A DNA stretch of 42,253 bases from positions 1 through 42,253 of the forward strand of contig CANQUE010000015.1 in the NCBI GenBank assembly GCA_947626905.1, written 5' to 3'. The stretch is from an uncultured Oscillospiraceae bacterium (GTDB lineage: Bacteria; Bacillota; Clostridia; Oscillospirales; Oscillospiraceae). This document shows, piece by piece, positions 34,581 to 42,253 of the stretch (position 1 is its first letter; each line of letters opens with the position of its first letter). The notes under the pieces are model-generated. The model was not told the origin of the DNA and did not search any database. It saw only the letters and a list, made by a program, of their open reading frames with translations. Made by a program: the position numbers and the translations under genes.

Positions 34581-34618
34581 CGGAGGGGATAAGTAACGGA
34601 GGTTATGATGCCCCTCCG
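34581..34618 (+). other. Intercistronic hairpin between binding-protein and permease genes
   Basis: CGGAGGGG (34581-34588) pairs with CCCCTCCG (34611-34618), with an inner ATAA/TTAT. It lies between the binding-protein and first permease genes, as in many peptide operons, where it lowers downstream expression. Confidence 0.55.
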
Positions 34619-34652
34619 CTTCCTATATGACTGCACGGAAGGAGCCCTCGCT

Positions 34653-35633
34653 ATGTCAAAATTTATCATCAAACGAATACTTGTCATGATACCGGTGCTG
34701 CTGGGCGTCACCTTTGTGATCTTCACCATGATGTACTTCACAGACGGCAACCCGGCCCAGCTGATCCTCGGCGATATGGCCACCGAGGAACAGATCCATG
34801 AGCTGGAGGAAGAAATGGGTCTGAACGACCCGTTTTTCACCCGGTATCTGAACTATCTGTCCGACCTTCTCCACGGCGACCTGGGCACCTCCTATGTCAC
34901 GGGCCAGCCGGTGGCCAAGGAGATCATGGACCGGCTGCCGGTGACGGTAAGGATATCTTTCTGCTGTATGATCTTCGCCGTGGCGGTAGGCATCCCGGCG
35001 GGGATCCTGTCGGCGGTGAAGCAATACTCCATTCTGGACAACCTTTCCATGGTCCTGGCGCTGGTGGGCATTTCCCTGCCGAACTTCTGGCTGGCCCTGA
35101 TGCTGGTGCTGGTCTTTTCCGTCGGGCTCGGCCTGCTGCCGCCCTCGGGACTATACGGTTTTAAATACTACATCCTTCCGGTGGTGAGCATCAGCGCCTC
35201 CGCGGTGGCCACCATCACCCGCATGACCCGCTCCAGTATGCTGGAGGTCATCCGGGCGGATTATATCCGCACCGCCCGGGCCAAAGGGCAGAGCGAAAAC
35301 GTCGTCATCTTCCGCCACGCCCTTTTGAACGCCCTCATCCCCATCATCACCGTGGTAGGCCTGCAGTTCGCCACCACCCTCAGCGGCACCGTCGTCAACG
35401 AGCAGATCTTTGCCATCCCCGGCCTGGGCAAACTGATGGTGGACGCCATCAAAGCCCGGAATTACCCGGTGGTCCAGGGCGGCGTTTTCGTTCTGGCCTT
35501 CATTTTCAGCATCCTGAATCTGGTCATCGATCTGATATATGCCTTCGTTGACCCCCGGATCCGGTCCCAGTATGTGAGGAAGAAAAACAAACGGCAGGCC
35601 GAAACAGACAATCGGAAGGAGGTTCCGGCATGA
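34653..35633 (+). CDS. Dipeptide-type ABC permease, DppB-like
   Basis: A 326-residue inner-membrane permease with six predicted helices. The EAA loop RADYIRTARAKGQ...FRHALLNALIPI (about 205-230) contacts the ATPases. The N-terminal FIIKRILVMIPVLLGVTFVIF is the typical DppB/OppB opening. I chose ATG 34653 over an upstream in-frame ATG because AAGGAG lies 9 bases before it and the family begins there. The stop overlaps the next start as ATGA, indicating coupled translation with the DppC-like subunit. Confidence 0.93.
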   Translation: MSKFIIKRILVMIPVLLGVTFVIFTMMYFTDGNPAQLILGDMATEEQIHELEEEMGLNDPFFTRYLNYLSDLLHGDLGTSYVTGQPVAKEIMDRLPVTVRISFCCMIFAVAVGIPAGILSAVKQYSILDNLSMVLALVGISLPNFWLALMLVLVFSVGLGLLPPSGLYGFKYYILPVVSISASAVATITRMTRSSMLEVIRADYIRTARAKGQSENVVIFRHALLNALIPIITVVGLQFATTLSGTVVNEQIFAIPGLGKLMVDAIKARNYPVVQGGVFVLAFIFSILNLVIDLIYAFVDPRIRSQYVRKKNKRQAETDNRKEVPA

Positions 35634-36499
35634 GCGAAAACATACAGATCCAGGCCAGAAAACGCAGCCAATTCATAGAGGTATGGAGGCGCCTGTGCCG
35701 GAACAGGCTGGCCGTATTGGGAATGATCCTTCTGGTGGTCATCGTTCTGGTCGCCATCTTCGCGGACGTGATCGCCCCCTATCCTTACGATTTTCAGGAT
35801 TACTCCTCCGTGTTTTTGGGCCCCTGCCTTCAGCACCCCTTCGGCACGGACAACTTCGGCCGTGACATATTCAGTCGCGTGGTGTACGGTACCCGCATCT
35901 CCCTGCGCATCGCCTTCATCTCTCTGGCCGGCAGCGCCCTGGTGGGCTGCATCGTCGGCGCGATCGCCGGCTTTTTCGGCGGCATCATCGACGCCATCAT
36001 CATGCGTTTTTGCGACATCATGATGGCCATTCCCCGCATGGTCATGGCCATCTCCATCGCCACGACCCTGGGGCCGGGGCTGACGAACGCCATGATCGCC
36101 ATCGCCATCAGCTCCGTGCCCAACTTCGCCCGCGTCGTCCGGGCCTCCACCCTGACCGTCAAGGATCAGGAATACGTGGAGGCCGCTCAGTCCATCGGCT
36201 GCAGCACGGCGCGGATAATCCGCAAGTATATCTTCCCGAACATCCTGGCCCCCATCATCGTCCAGGCCACTTTGGGCGTGGGCACGGCCATCATCCTGGC
36301 CGCCTCTCTGAGCTTCCTGGGCCTTGGCGACCCGCTGGTCCCCGAGTGGGGCGCGATGGTCTCCGCCGCCAGAAGCTATATCCGGGATTATCCGCACATG
36401 ATCGCTTTCCCAGGTCTGGCGATCATGCTGTCCGTGCTGTCGCTGAACCTGTTCGGTGACGGCCTGCGGGACGCCCTGGATCCGAAGCTGAAAAAGTAG
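35630..36499 (+). CDS. Dipeptide-type ABC permease, DppC-like
   Basis: A 289-residue permease. An N-terminal cytoplasmic tail and one helix (about 33-55) precede the transport domain. PFGTDNFGRDIFSRVVYGTRISL and the EAA loop KDQEYVEAAQSIGCS...IFPNILAPI are hallmarks of DppC/OppC. It forms the channel with the preceding protein. It starts inside the previous stop codon (ATGA) after GGAGG. The next gene follows 11 bases later. Confidence 0.93.
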   Translation: MSENIQIQARKRSQFIEVWRRLCRNRLAVLGMILLVVIVLVAIFADVIAPYPYDFQDYSSVFLGPCLQHPFGTDNFGRDIFSRVVYGTRISLRIAFISLAGSALVGCIVGAIAGFFGGIIDAIIMRFCDIMMAIPRMVMAISIATTLGPGLTNAMIAIAISSVPNFARVVRASTLTVKDQEYVEAAQSIGCSTARIIRKYIFPNILAPIIVQATLGVGTAIILAASLSFLGLGDPLVPEWGAMVSAARSYIRDYPHMIAFPGLAIMLSVLSLNLFGDGLRDALDPKLKK

Positions 36500-36510
36500 G
36501 GGGAAGAGCT

Positions 36511-37509
36511 ATGAGCGTTAAGAATCCTGATATGAGACCCGAGCTTCTGCAGGTGAAGGATCTTGTGATCCAGTATGAGACCTCCGACGGGATCGTGAAA
36601 GCGGTCAACGGCGTAAACTTCAGCCTTCGGGAGGGGGAGACCCTGGGCCTCGTGGGCGAGACCGGCGCGGGAAAGACCACCACGGCCCTGGGCATCATGC
36701 GCCTGGTCCCCGATCCCCCCGGGCGCATCGTCAGCGGCCAGGTCTTCTTCGAGGGCAAGGACCTGCTGAAAGAGAACAAAGTGCAAATGCGCGCCCACCG
36801 GGGAAAAGACATCTCCATGATCTTCCAGGACCCCATGACTTCCCTGAACCCGGTGCTGACCGTAGGCGATCAGATCGCCGAGGTGGTCCGCATCCACGAG
36901 AAGCTCAGCCGGGCGGACGCGATCAAACGGGCCGCCGAGATGCTGCAGATCGTCGGCATCCCCGCCGAACGGATGAACGAGTATCCGCACCAGTTCTCCG
37001 GCGGGATGAAGCAGCGCGTGGTGATCGCCATCGCCCTGGCCTGCAGCCCGAAGCTCATCATCGCCGACGAACCTACCACCGCTTTGGATGTGACCATCCA
37101 GGCGCAGGTCCTGGACCTGATCCACAACATACAGCAAAAATACCAGACCGGTATGCTTATGATCACCCACGATCTGGGCGTCGTGGCAGAGATCTGCTCC
37201 AAGGTCGCCATCATGTACGCCGGCTATATCGTGGAATACGGCTCCATCGAGGACATCTTTGAAGACCCGAGGCACCCCTATACCAAGGGCCTGTTCGGCG
37301 CGCTGCCGAATTTGAAGAAGAAAGTCCACCGGTTGAGTCCCATCGACGGCATGATGCCTGACCCGGCGAATCTGCCCCAGGGCTGTCCCTTCGAGCCGCG
37401 CTGTCCTCACCGGACAGAAAGCTGCACCCAAAAGGTGCCGGAGGGCATAGAGGTCACGCCGGGGCATATGGTCCGCTGCATCTGCTGCGCGCAGGGAGGA
37501 GGCAAATAA
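36511..37509 (+). CDS. Dipeptide-type ABC ATPase, DppD-like
   Basis: A 332-residue ATPase. Walker A GETGAGKTT (about 49-57), Q-loop IFQDPMTSLNP, signature FSGGMKQRV, Walker B LIIADEPTTALD and the His switch ITHDLGVVAE are all present. The C-terminal GCPFEPRCPHRTESC cysteines bind the Fe-S cluster or peptide-family motif seen in OppD/DppD. It energises import together with the DppF-like partner. The next gene starts at the very next base after its stop. Confidence 0.94.
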   Translation: MSVKNPDMRPELLQVKDLVIQYETSDGIVKAVNGVNFSLREGETLGLVGETGAGKTTTALGIMRLVPDPPGRIVSGQVFFEGKDLLKENKVQMRAHRGKDISMIFQDPMTSLNPVLTVGDQIAEVVRIHEKLSRADAIKRAAEMLQIVGIPAERMNEYPHQFSGGMKQRVVIAIALACSPKLIIADEPTTALDVTIQAQVLDLIHNIQQKYQTGMLMITHDLGVVAEICSKVAIMYAGYIVEYGSIEDIFEDPRHPYTKGLFGALPNLKKKVHRLSPIDGMMPDPANLPQGCPFEPRCPHRTESCTQKVPEGIEVTPGHMVRCICCAQGGGK

Positions 37510-38466
37510 GTGGAAGAGCTGATCCAAGTAAAAAACCTGAAAAAGTATTTTGACACCCCCCGGGGAAAGCTCCACGCGGTGGATGATCTCAGCTTTACCA
37601 TCAGCCATGGCCAAACGCTGGGCGTCGTCGGCGAGTCTGGATGCGGCAAATCCACCCTCGGCCGGGTCATCATCCGGCTTTTGGACCCCACCGACGGGAC
37701 GGTCCTGTTCGAGGGAAAAGATATCACCCGGAGCAAGGACATCAAAAGCCTGCGCCGGAACCTGCAGATGATCTTTCAGGACCCGTATTCCTCGCTGAAC
37801 CCCCGTATGTCTGTCAGCGAGATCATATCCGAGCCGCTGATCGTCCACCATCTCTGCCGCGGTTCGGCCGAGATCGAGGCCCGGACCCGGCAGCTGATGG
37901 ACACGGTCGGCCTGGCGAGCCGGTTCATCAACGCCTATCCCCACGAGATGGACGGCGGCCGCCGGCAGCGGATCGGCATCGCCAGGGCCCTGGCCCTCAA
38001 CCCGAAATTCATCGTCTGTGACGAACCGGTTTCCGCCCTTGACGTTTCGATCCAGGCACAGATATTGAATCTGATGCAGGATCTGCAGGAGAGCATGGGC
38101 TTTACCTATATGTTCATCACCCACAACCTCTCGGTGGTAAAGCACATCTCCACAGACATCATGGTGATGTATCTGGGGATGATGGTGGAAAAATGCCCGG
38201 CGGACGAGCTTTTTGAGCGGACGCTCCACCCCTATTCCAAAGCGCTTCTCGCCGCCATCCCGGAACCCACGCTCAAAAAAGACCGGCAGGCCAAGCTGCT
38301 CCGGGGAGAGATCGTCTCCCCCATCGAGCCCAAGCCCGGCTGCCGCTTCGCGGCCCGGTGCGAGTTTGCCGGCCCGGCTTGCTTTGAGCGCACGCCGGAC
38401 CTGGAAGAGGTGCTCCCCGGCCACTATGTCGCCTGCCACAGGGTCAACGAGATCAACCAGCTATAA
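37510..38466 (+). CDS. Dipeptide-type ABC ATPase, DppF-like
   Basis: A 318-residue ATPase with Walker A GESGCGKST (about 38-46), Q-loop IFQDPYSSLNP, Walker B FIVCDEPVSALD and switch ITHNLSVVKH. The ABC signature reads MDGGRRQRIG rather than LSGGQRQRIG. I have the impression that this variant recurs in clostridial OppF-like proteins, so it is probably functional. The C-terminal CRFAARCEFAGPACF cysteine cluster is typical. The start is a GTG immediately after the previous stop, without its own spacer, so translation is coupled. Confidence 0.92.
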   Translation: MEELIQVKNLKKYFDTPRGKLHAVDDLSFTISHGQTLGVVGESGCGKSTLGRVIIRLLDPTDGTVLFEGKDITRSKDIKSLRRNLQMIFQDPYSSLNPRMSVSEIISEPLIVHHLCRGSAEIEARTRQLMDTVGLASRFINAYPHEMDGGRRQRIGIARALALNPKFIVCDEPVSALDVSIQAQILNLMQDLQESMGFTYMFITHNLSVVKHISTDIMVMYLGMMVEKCPADELFERTLHPYSKALLAAIPEPTLKKDRQAKLLRGEIVSPIEPKPGCRFAARCEFAGPACFERTPDLEEVLPGHYVACHRVNEINQL

Positions 38467-38500
38467 TTCTTATTCAAATGCAGGAGGAAACCACGGTTAT

Positions 38501-39802
38501 ATGGAAGTAATTGTAAAGCAAAGCAGCCTGACCGGGAGCACCCGCATCCCCGGGTCCAAAAGCCACACACTGCGAGCGGTGTTGATCGCGGCCCTGGCCA
38601 ACGGCGAGTCTGTCATCGACAATCCCCTGATCAGCCAGGACACCCTCAGCGCCGTCAACTCCGCCAGAAGCTACGGTGCGGTGTGCGATATCACCAACGC
38701 CGACGGCAAATGGCACATCATCGGCACGAACGGCCACCCCAAGACCCCGGATAACGTGATCGACTGCGGCAACTCCGGAGGCACCACCTACTTCTCAACG
38801 GCCATCGCCGCCACGGTCCCCGGCAGCGCGGTGATCACCGGAGACGAGCAGATCCGCCGCAGGCCCATCAAGCGGCTCCTGGCGGCCCTCAACGAGCTGG
38901 GGGCGGAGGCCTTTACCACCCGGGAGACCGTGGACGCGGCCCCGGTGGTGGTGAAAGGGCAGATGCACGGCGGCGTCTGCCACTTTGACGGACTGCTCTC
39001 ATCCTACATAACTGGTATGCTCATCGCCTCTCCCCTCATTGAGAACGATACGGAGATCCTCGTTGAAGACCCGAAGGAAGTCCCCTATCTGAACATCACC
39101 CTGGATTGGCTGAAGCGCCAGGGGATCGCCGCGGAGGTGTCCGACGATTACCGCCGCATCAAGGTCCCCGGCGGCCAGCGGTACGCGCCGGTCTGCCGGA
39201 CCATCCCGGGCGATTGGTCCAGCGCGGCATTCCCCCTGGTCGCCGCCATCATCACCAACTCTGAGTATATGCTCACGGAGCTGGATTACGGCGACACCCA
39301 GGGCGACAAAGAGGTCGTCAACGTTCTCCGCCGTATGGGCGCGGATATCTGCATCGACAGGGAAAACACCTGCCTGTTGGTCCGTCCCTGCGGCGGCCTG
39401 CACGGCGATATAGAGATCAATATGGAAAACATCCCGGACGCGCTGCCCGCTCTCTCGGTCGCCGCCGCGACCGCCCAGGGAAAGACCGTCTTCACCGGCG
39501 TCCGGAACGTCCGCCTCAAGGAAACAGACCGTGTCGCCGTCATGCAGAGCGAACTTACCAAGATGGGCGTTCTGGTGGAATCCGACCAGGACAGCATGAC
39601 CGTCTACGGCGGCGCGAAACTGAAAGGTTCCGTCGTGGACTCTTACGGAGATCACCGGGTGGCCATGGCGCTGATCGCCGCCGGCATGGTCGCCGAGGGA
39701 CCTACGACCGTGCTCAACGCCCAGTCCGTAGGGGTGTCCTATCCCGGCTTTATCCGCAGCATGCAGGCCTCCGGCGCCAACATCACCGAGCGCGAAGACT
39801 GA
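38501..39802 (+). CDS. EPSP-synthase-like enolpyruvyl transferase paralogue with altered active site
   Basis: A 433-residue protein with the double inverse-barrel family pattern of 3-phosphoshikimate 1-carboxyvinyltransferase (AroA). Retained are Lys20, Ser21 and Arg25 (PGSKSHTLR), RRPIK, Asp313, KETDR (340-344) and DHR (Arg386). Changed are the GNAGTAMR loop, here GNSGGTTYF with no Arg, the SSQ site (SSY, 167-169) and the C-terminal Lys, missing in SVGVSYPGF. Residue comparison is with remembered E. coli AroA. It may carry out a different reaction. It ends the LacI-controlled operon, after AGGAGG 10 bases before the ATG. Confidence 0.8.
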   Translation: MEVIVKQSSLTGSTRIPGSKSHTLRAVLIAALANGESVIDNPLISQDTLSAVNSARSYGAVCDITNADGKWHIIGTNGHPKTPDNVIDCGNSGGTTYFSTAIAATVPGSAVITGDEQIRRRPIKRLLAALNELGAEAFTTRETVDAAPVVVKGQMHGGVCHFDGLLSSYITGMLIASPLIENDTEILVEDPKEVPYLNITLDWLKRQGIAAEVSDDYRRIKVPGGQRYAPVCRTIPGDWSSAAFPLVAAIITNSEYMLTELDYGDTQGDKEVVNVLRRMGADICIDRENTCLLVRPCGGLHGDIEINMENIPDALPALSVAAATAQGKTVFTGVRNVRLKETDRVAVMQSELTKMGVLVESDQDSMTVYGGAKLKGSVVDSYGDHRVAMALIAAGMVAEGPTTVLNAQSVGVSYPGFIRSMQASGANITERED

Positions 39803-39826
39803 AACGCGCCGGGGACCGCATAGGAA

Positions 39827-39856
39827 GATCCGCCCGTTTTCACGGGCGGATCGTTT
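39827..39856 (+). terminator. Terminator of the LacI-controlled operon
   Basis: GATCCGCCCG (39827-39836) pairs with CGGGCGGATC (39843-39852) around a T-rich loop, followed by GTTT. It may also serve the convergent sigG remnant. Confidence 0.65.
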
Positions 39857-39885
39857 CATGTTGACGGCGGGGCCGGCGCTCCCCG

Positions 39886-40386
39886 TCAGGCGGGAAACAG
39901 GGCCTTCTTGATCTGGCTCACCGCGTTTTTCTCCAGGCGGGACACCTGGGCCTGGCTGATGCCGATGGCGGCGGCCACCTCCATCTGGGTGCGGCCGTCG
40001 AAAAAACGCATGGACAGGATGCGCTTTTCCCGCTCGTTCAGCTTGTCCACCGCCTCCGTGAGGGCGATGCGCTCCAGCCAGGCCGCGTCGGTGTTGCGGC
40101 TGTCGCCGATCTGGTCCATCACCGCCATGCTCTCGCCGCCGTCGTTATATACCGGCTCGAACAGGCTCACCGGGTCGGAGATGGCGTCCATGGCCATGAC
40201 CACGTCCCCCGGGGTGATGTCCAGCATTTTCGCCACGTCCTCCACCGAGGGCTCCCTCTGGTGCTCCGTCATGTAGGCCTCCTTGGCCTGCATCACCTTA
40301 TAAGCCGTATCCCGCAGGGACCGGCTCACCCGCAGGGCGCTGTTGTCCCGCAGATACCGGCGTATCTCCCCGGAGATCATCGGCAC
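39886..40386 (-). pseudogene. sigG: Sporulation sigma factor SigG, 5' part missing (interrupted gene)
   Basis: The frame encodes the last 160-odd residues of sigma-G. It begins VPMISGEIRRYLRDN (region 2.4) and runs through RVSRSLRD, DPVSLFEPVYNDGG, and LNEREKRILSMRFF to the region 4 helix-turn-helix TQMEVAAAIGISQAQVSRLEK. Full SigG has about 255-260 residues. Regions 1 to 2.3, including the core-binding helices, are absent. The codon before the homology is close to a TAG, and there is no ribosome site. Upstream DNA belongs to a different gene set. Either an element has inserted in sigG, perhaps excisable, or the gene is dead. Confidence 0.85.
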
Positions 40387-40507
40387 CGTTATCTAAAGTG
40401 GAAATGGAATGCCCTATTTCCAAGGGTTTGCGGGTTTTCTCTCCCCTGTAGATTACCGTCGAACGATGACGTGTCGTAGACAAAAAAGAAAGGCGGCGAC
40501 AAAAAAC
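40387..40507. other. Junction between sigG remnant and probable mobile element
   Basis: SigG homology stops within about 10 bases of 40387. The adjoining DNA contains an inverted repeat GGAAAT (40400-40405) and ATTTCC (40416-40421) with a 10-base gap, and further on small dyads around GTCG. This is where an attachment site would be expected. No recombinase gene is in the window. Confidence 0.5.
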
Positions 40508-41113
40508 ATGACGACTGCAAAGGCATTTCGACTGATCGTCCACTATCTGGATACCGTCGAGGGTCTCAGCGACAGCCTCCACCAGGCAAAAAATGTACTC
40601 GAAGATCTGCTGTCAGATTACCCCGGCAAGAAGTGGGACGACCTCTCCATCTGCGCGGCTGTGGAAAGCTTCATCGCAGACCACGGCAGACCCCCTACGA
40701 CCAAGGAACTTGACGCCCTCCCCGAGCTTCCCAGCCACCGCTGCGTGGAGCTGGAATTTGACATGAAGGCTGCCCAGTGGCTCCGGGAGAACTATCCCAG
40801 CAAGGACCAGCTATGGTACAAATACCGCGACGAGGACCACACGCCGGAGGAATACCGGGCGGTGTTCATCAGCGAGTATAACCGCACCCACCCCCATTCC
40901 TGTCTGGAGTATAACCGCAGGCGGGACCCCCGCTATCCCTCCTGGCAGCACACCGCCAAGGTGCTGGGCTGCCGCCTCTGGAGCGAGCTGATACATATGT
41001 GTCGGGATGAGCTGGATGTGCCCAAAAGCTGCGAACGCAGTTTCACCGTAGAATCCAGCATTCAACTCATCTGCGGCCCACTGCATGACCAGCAGGTGTA
41101 TCAGATACGGTAA
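40508..41113 (+). CDS. Element-borne protein with two HNH-endonuclease-associated-type repeats
   Basis: A 201-residue soluble protein, function unknown. Two related segments can be seen: GRPPTTKELDALPELPSHR...AAQWLRENYP (about 64-100) and HPHSCLEYNRRRDPRYPSWQHT...LWSELIHMC (about 135-175). Both have the layout of the homing-endonuclease-associated repeat, a small helical DNA-binding unit (Pro-Ser turn followed by a Trp helix). No nuclease domain is visible. I chose ATG 40508 after a GAAAGGCGG stretch; an upstream in-frame ATG would add 33 residues of low plausibility. It is next to the sigG junction and 70 bases before a ParB-like gene. Confidence 0.6.
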   Translation: MTTAKAFRLIVHYLDTVEGLSDSLHQAKNVLEDLLSDYPGKKWDDLSICAAVESFIADHGRPPTTKELDALPELPSHRCVELEFDMKAAQWLRENYPSKDQLWYKYRDEDHTPEEYRAVFISEYNRTHPHSCLEYNRRRDPRYPSWQHTAKVLGCRLWSELIHMCRDELDVPKSCERSFTVESSIQLICGPLHDQQVYQIR

Positions 41114-41183
41114 ATTAAACTGTACTTCCTGGCCGTCCACGTTTCTGTGGGCGGCTAAATTTATATCTAGGAGGAAACTATCA

Positions 41184-42110
41184 ATGTCAAAAGCAAGACC
41201 CAGTGCAGTATCCCTGCTGACCTCGCTGGACGACCTGTTCACCACCCAGGCCGAGCGGGACGAAGCCAATCTGGAACCCATCCTCGAAATCCCGCTGGAC
41301 CAGATCAGTCCCTTCCCAGGCCACCCATTCAAGGTAAAGGCTGACGGGGACCTGGCAGCCCTCGCGGATAGCATACGGGATCGCGGCGTGCTTGTGCCCG
41401 CGCTGGTGCGGCCCCTGGGCGACGGCTATCAGATGGTAGCCGGCCACCGGCGCATGGCCGCGGCAGAGCTGACGGGCGCGGAGACGCTCCCCTGCATCGT
41501 CCGCGATCTGACCGACGAGGAAGCGACTATCGTCATGGTGGACAGCAATCTCCAGCGGGAGAAGATGCTGCCCAGCGAAAAGGCGTTCGCCTACAAGATG
41601 AAGCTAGACGCCATGAAACGGCAGGGCAAGCGGACCGATCTAATTTGTGCCCCAGTGGGCGAGAAGTTGACCAGCGTGGCAAAACTGAGCAAAAGCGAAG
41701 AGGACAGCGCCCGGCAGATACACCGCTATATCCGCCTGACCAGCCTCATCCCGGAGCTGCTGAAGCTGGTGGACGATGGCAAGATCGCCATGCGGCCCGC
41801 CGTGGAGCTGTCCTACCTCACCCAGCGGGAACAGGCGTCGCTCTATGAGACCATGGTGAGCGAGAACCGCACTCCCTCCAACGCCCAAGCCGTCAAGATA
41901 CGCAAATTCTCCCAGGAGGGCCGCCTGTCCCCGGAGGTCATTCTCTCCATCATACAGGAAGAAAAGGGAGAGAAGAACAAGTATTTTACCTTCCCCAAAT
42001 CCCGTGTAGCCAGCTATTTCAAGCCGGATACACTCAATGAAATGATAGAGGACACCATCATCAAAGCCCTGGAATACTACCGCAGTTTACAGCGGGGGCA
42101 GGAAAGATAA
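41184..42110 (+). CDS. ParB/Spo0J-family partition-like protein of a mobile element
   Basis: A 308-residue ParB-like protein. The N-terminal nucleotide-binding ParB domain includes IPLDQISPFPGHPF, LADSIRDRGVLVPALVRP, and MVAGHRRMAAAEL (GxRR-like box, about 75-110). These are followed by VDSNLQREKMLPSEKAFAYK and a central helix-turn-helix (about 160-200). The C-terminus is long and variable. Such proteins are common on integrative conjugative elements and plasmids of Clostridia, where they bind centromere-like sites or act as regulators. AGGAGG is 10 bases before the ATG. No ParA is present in the window; it may lie to the right. Confidence 0.88.
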   Translation: MSKARPSAVSLLTSLDDLFTTQAERDEANLEPILEIPLDQISPFPGHPFKVKADGDLAALADSIRDRGVLVPALVRPLGDGYQMVAGHRRMAAAELTGAETLPCIVRDLTDEEATIVMVDSNLQREKMLPSEKAFAYKMKLDAMKRQGKRTDLICAPVGEKLTSVAKLSKSEEDSARQIHRYIRLTSLIPELLKLVDDGKIAMRPAVELSYLTQREQASLYETMVSENRTPSNAQAVKIRKFSQEGRLSPEVILSIIQEEKGEKNKYFTFPKSRVASYFKPDTLNEMIEDTIIKALEYYRSLQRGQER

Positions 42111-42253
42111 GCCCAAGCGAAAAAGAAAACGCCTTACTCACAAGGGCGTACCATGCCCATTGGCCTGCGGCAAACCTGCCGCCGCGCTCCCCCTCCCCAC
42201 ACCCCACCCCTGTTTACTGCCTGTACTACCCGAAAAAAGAAAACTTCCGGTGA
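42111..42253. other. Window end, no gene seen
   Basis: 143 bases after the ParB-like gene. An imperfect stem ACGCCTT...AAGGGCGT (about 42130-42149) might terminate transcription. A pyrimidine-rich stretch follows. No start codon with a credible ribosome site is visible before the edge. Confidence 0.4.

Noticed and set aside
37510-38466. Non-canonical ABC signature MDGGRRQRIG in the DppF-like ATPase as a sign of decay
   Set aside because: All other ATPase motifs are intact and I have the impression that this variant recurs in clostridial OppF-like proteins.
40409-40507. Extended N-terminus of the HNH-repeat-like protein from an upstream ATG
   Set aside because: The added residues show no conserved pattern and overlap the junction repeats. 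ATG 40508 has a better context.

Overview
The window comes from a GC-rich, spore-forming, anaerobic Firmicute. Most genes use C/G at the third codon position. An alpha/beta-type small acid-soluble spore protein and a remnant of sigma-G mark a spore former. 4-hydroxybutyryl-CoA dehydratase, butyryl-CoA dehydrogenase and Etf mark a butyrate producer. The best guess is a gut Oscillospiraceae of the Dysosmobacter / Intestinimonas / Lawsonibacter kind. This is inference from gene content, without a database search.

Layout. 1-2.5 kb: a partial ABC permease and a MATE transporter (minus strand). 2.6-7.4 kb: a minus-strand operon with a sugar-type ABC importer (binding protein, double ATPase, permease) and a Gfo/Idh/MocA dehydrogenase. 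7.4-8.0 kb: a 575-base divergent control region with repeated TTTGNNCAAA-type operators. 8.0-22.9 kb: a plus-strand operon of 13 genes, iolE-iolB-iolD-iolG, split transketolase (two genes), 4-hydroxybutyrate-dehydrogenase-like enzyme, enoyl-CoA hydratase, CoA-transferase, 4-hydroxybutyryl-CoA dehydratase, acyl-CoA dehydrogenase, etfB and etfA, closed by a terminator. 23-29 kb: an AT-richer orphan, pyruvate kinase, a broken ubiX, a GIY-YIG protein, a second MATE transporter, a spore protein and rpe. 29-39.8 kb: a LacI-type regulator divergent from a DASS-type transporter, a PatB-type C-S lyase, a complete Dpp/Opp-type importer and an unusual EPSP-synthase-like protein. 39.9-42.25 kb: a sigG gene cut off at its 5' end, directly followed by genes of a probable mobile element (HNH-repeat-like protein, ParB-like protein).

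Main idea. The 13-gene operon looks like a complete route from inositol to butyrate that does not use the usual IolC kinase, IolJ aldolase and IolA dehydrogenase, none of which is in the window. IolG, IolE, IolD and IolB would give 2-deoxy-5-keto-D-gluconate. That compound has the threo ketose end that transketolase accepts. Removal of its two-carbon ketol end would leave 3-hydroxy-4-oxobutanoate. The remaining genes then match one by one: reduction to 3,4-dihydroxybutyrate, CoA transfer, dehydration to 4-hydroxycrotonyl-CoA, reduction to 4-hydroxybutyryl-CoA, dehydration to crotonyl-CoA, and reduction to butyryl-CoA. The C2 unit would enter the pentose phosphate pathway. The gene identities are well supported. 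The transketolase step is a hypothesis.

Other points worth a second look are the interrupted sigG (a possible skin-like element), a 46-base direct repeat that flanks a 2.4-kb segment, an EPSP-synthase paralogue lacking several active-site residues, and a sharp codon-usage switch inside etfBA.
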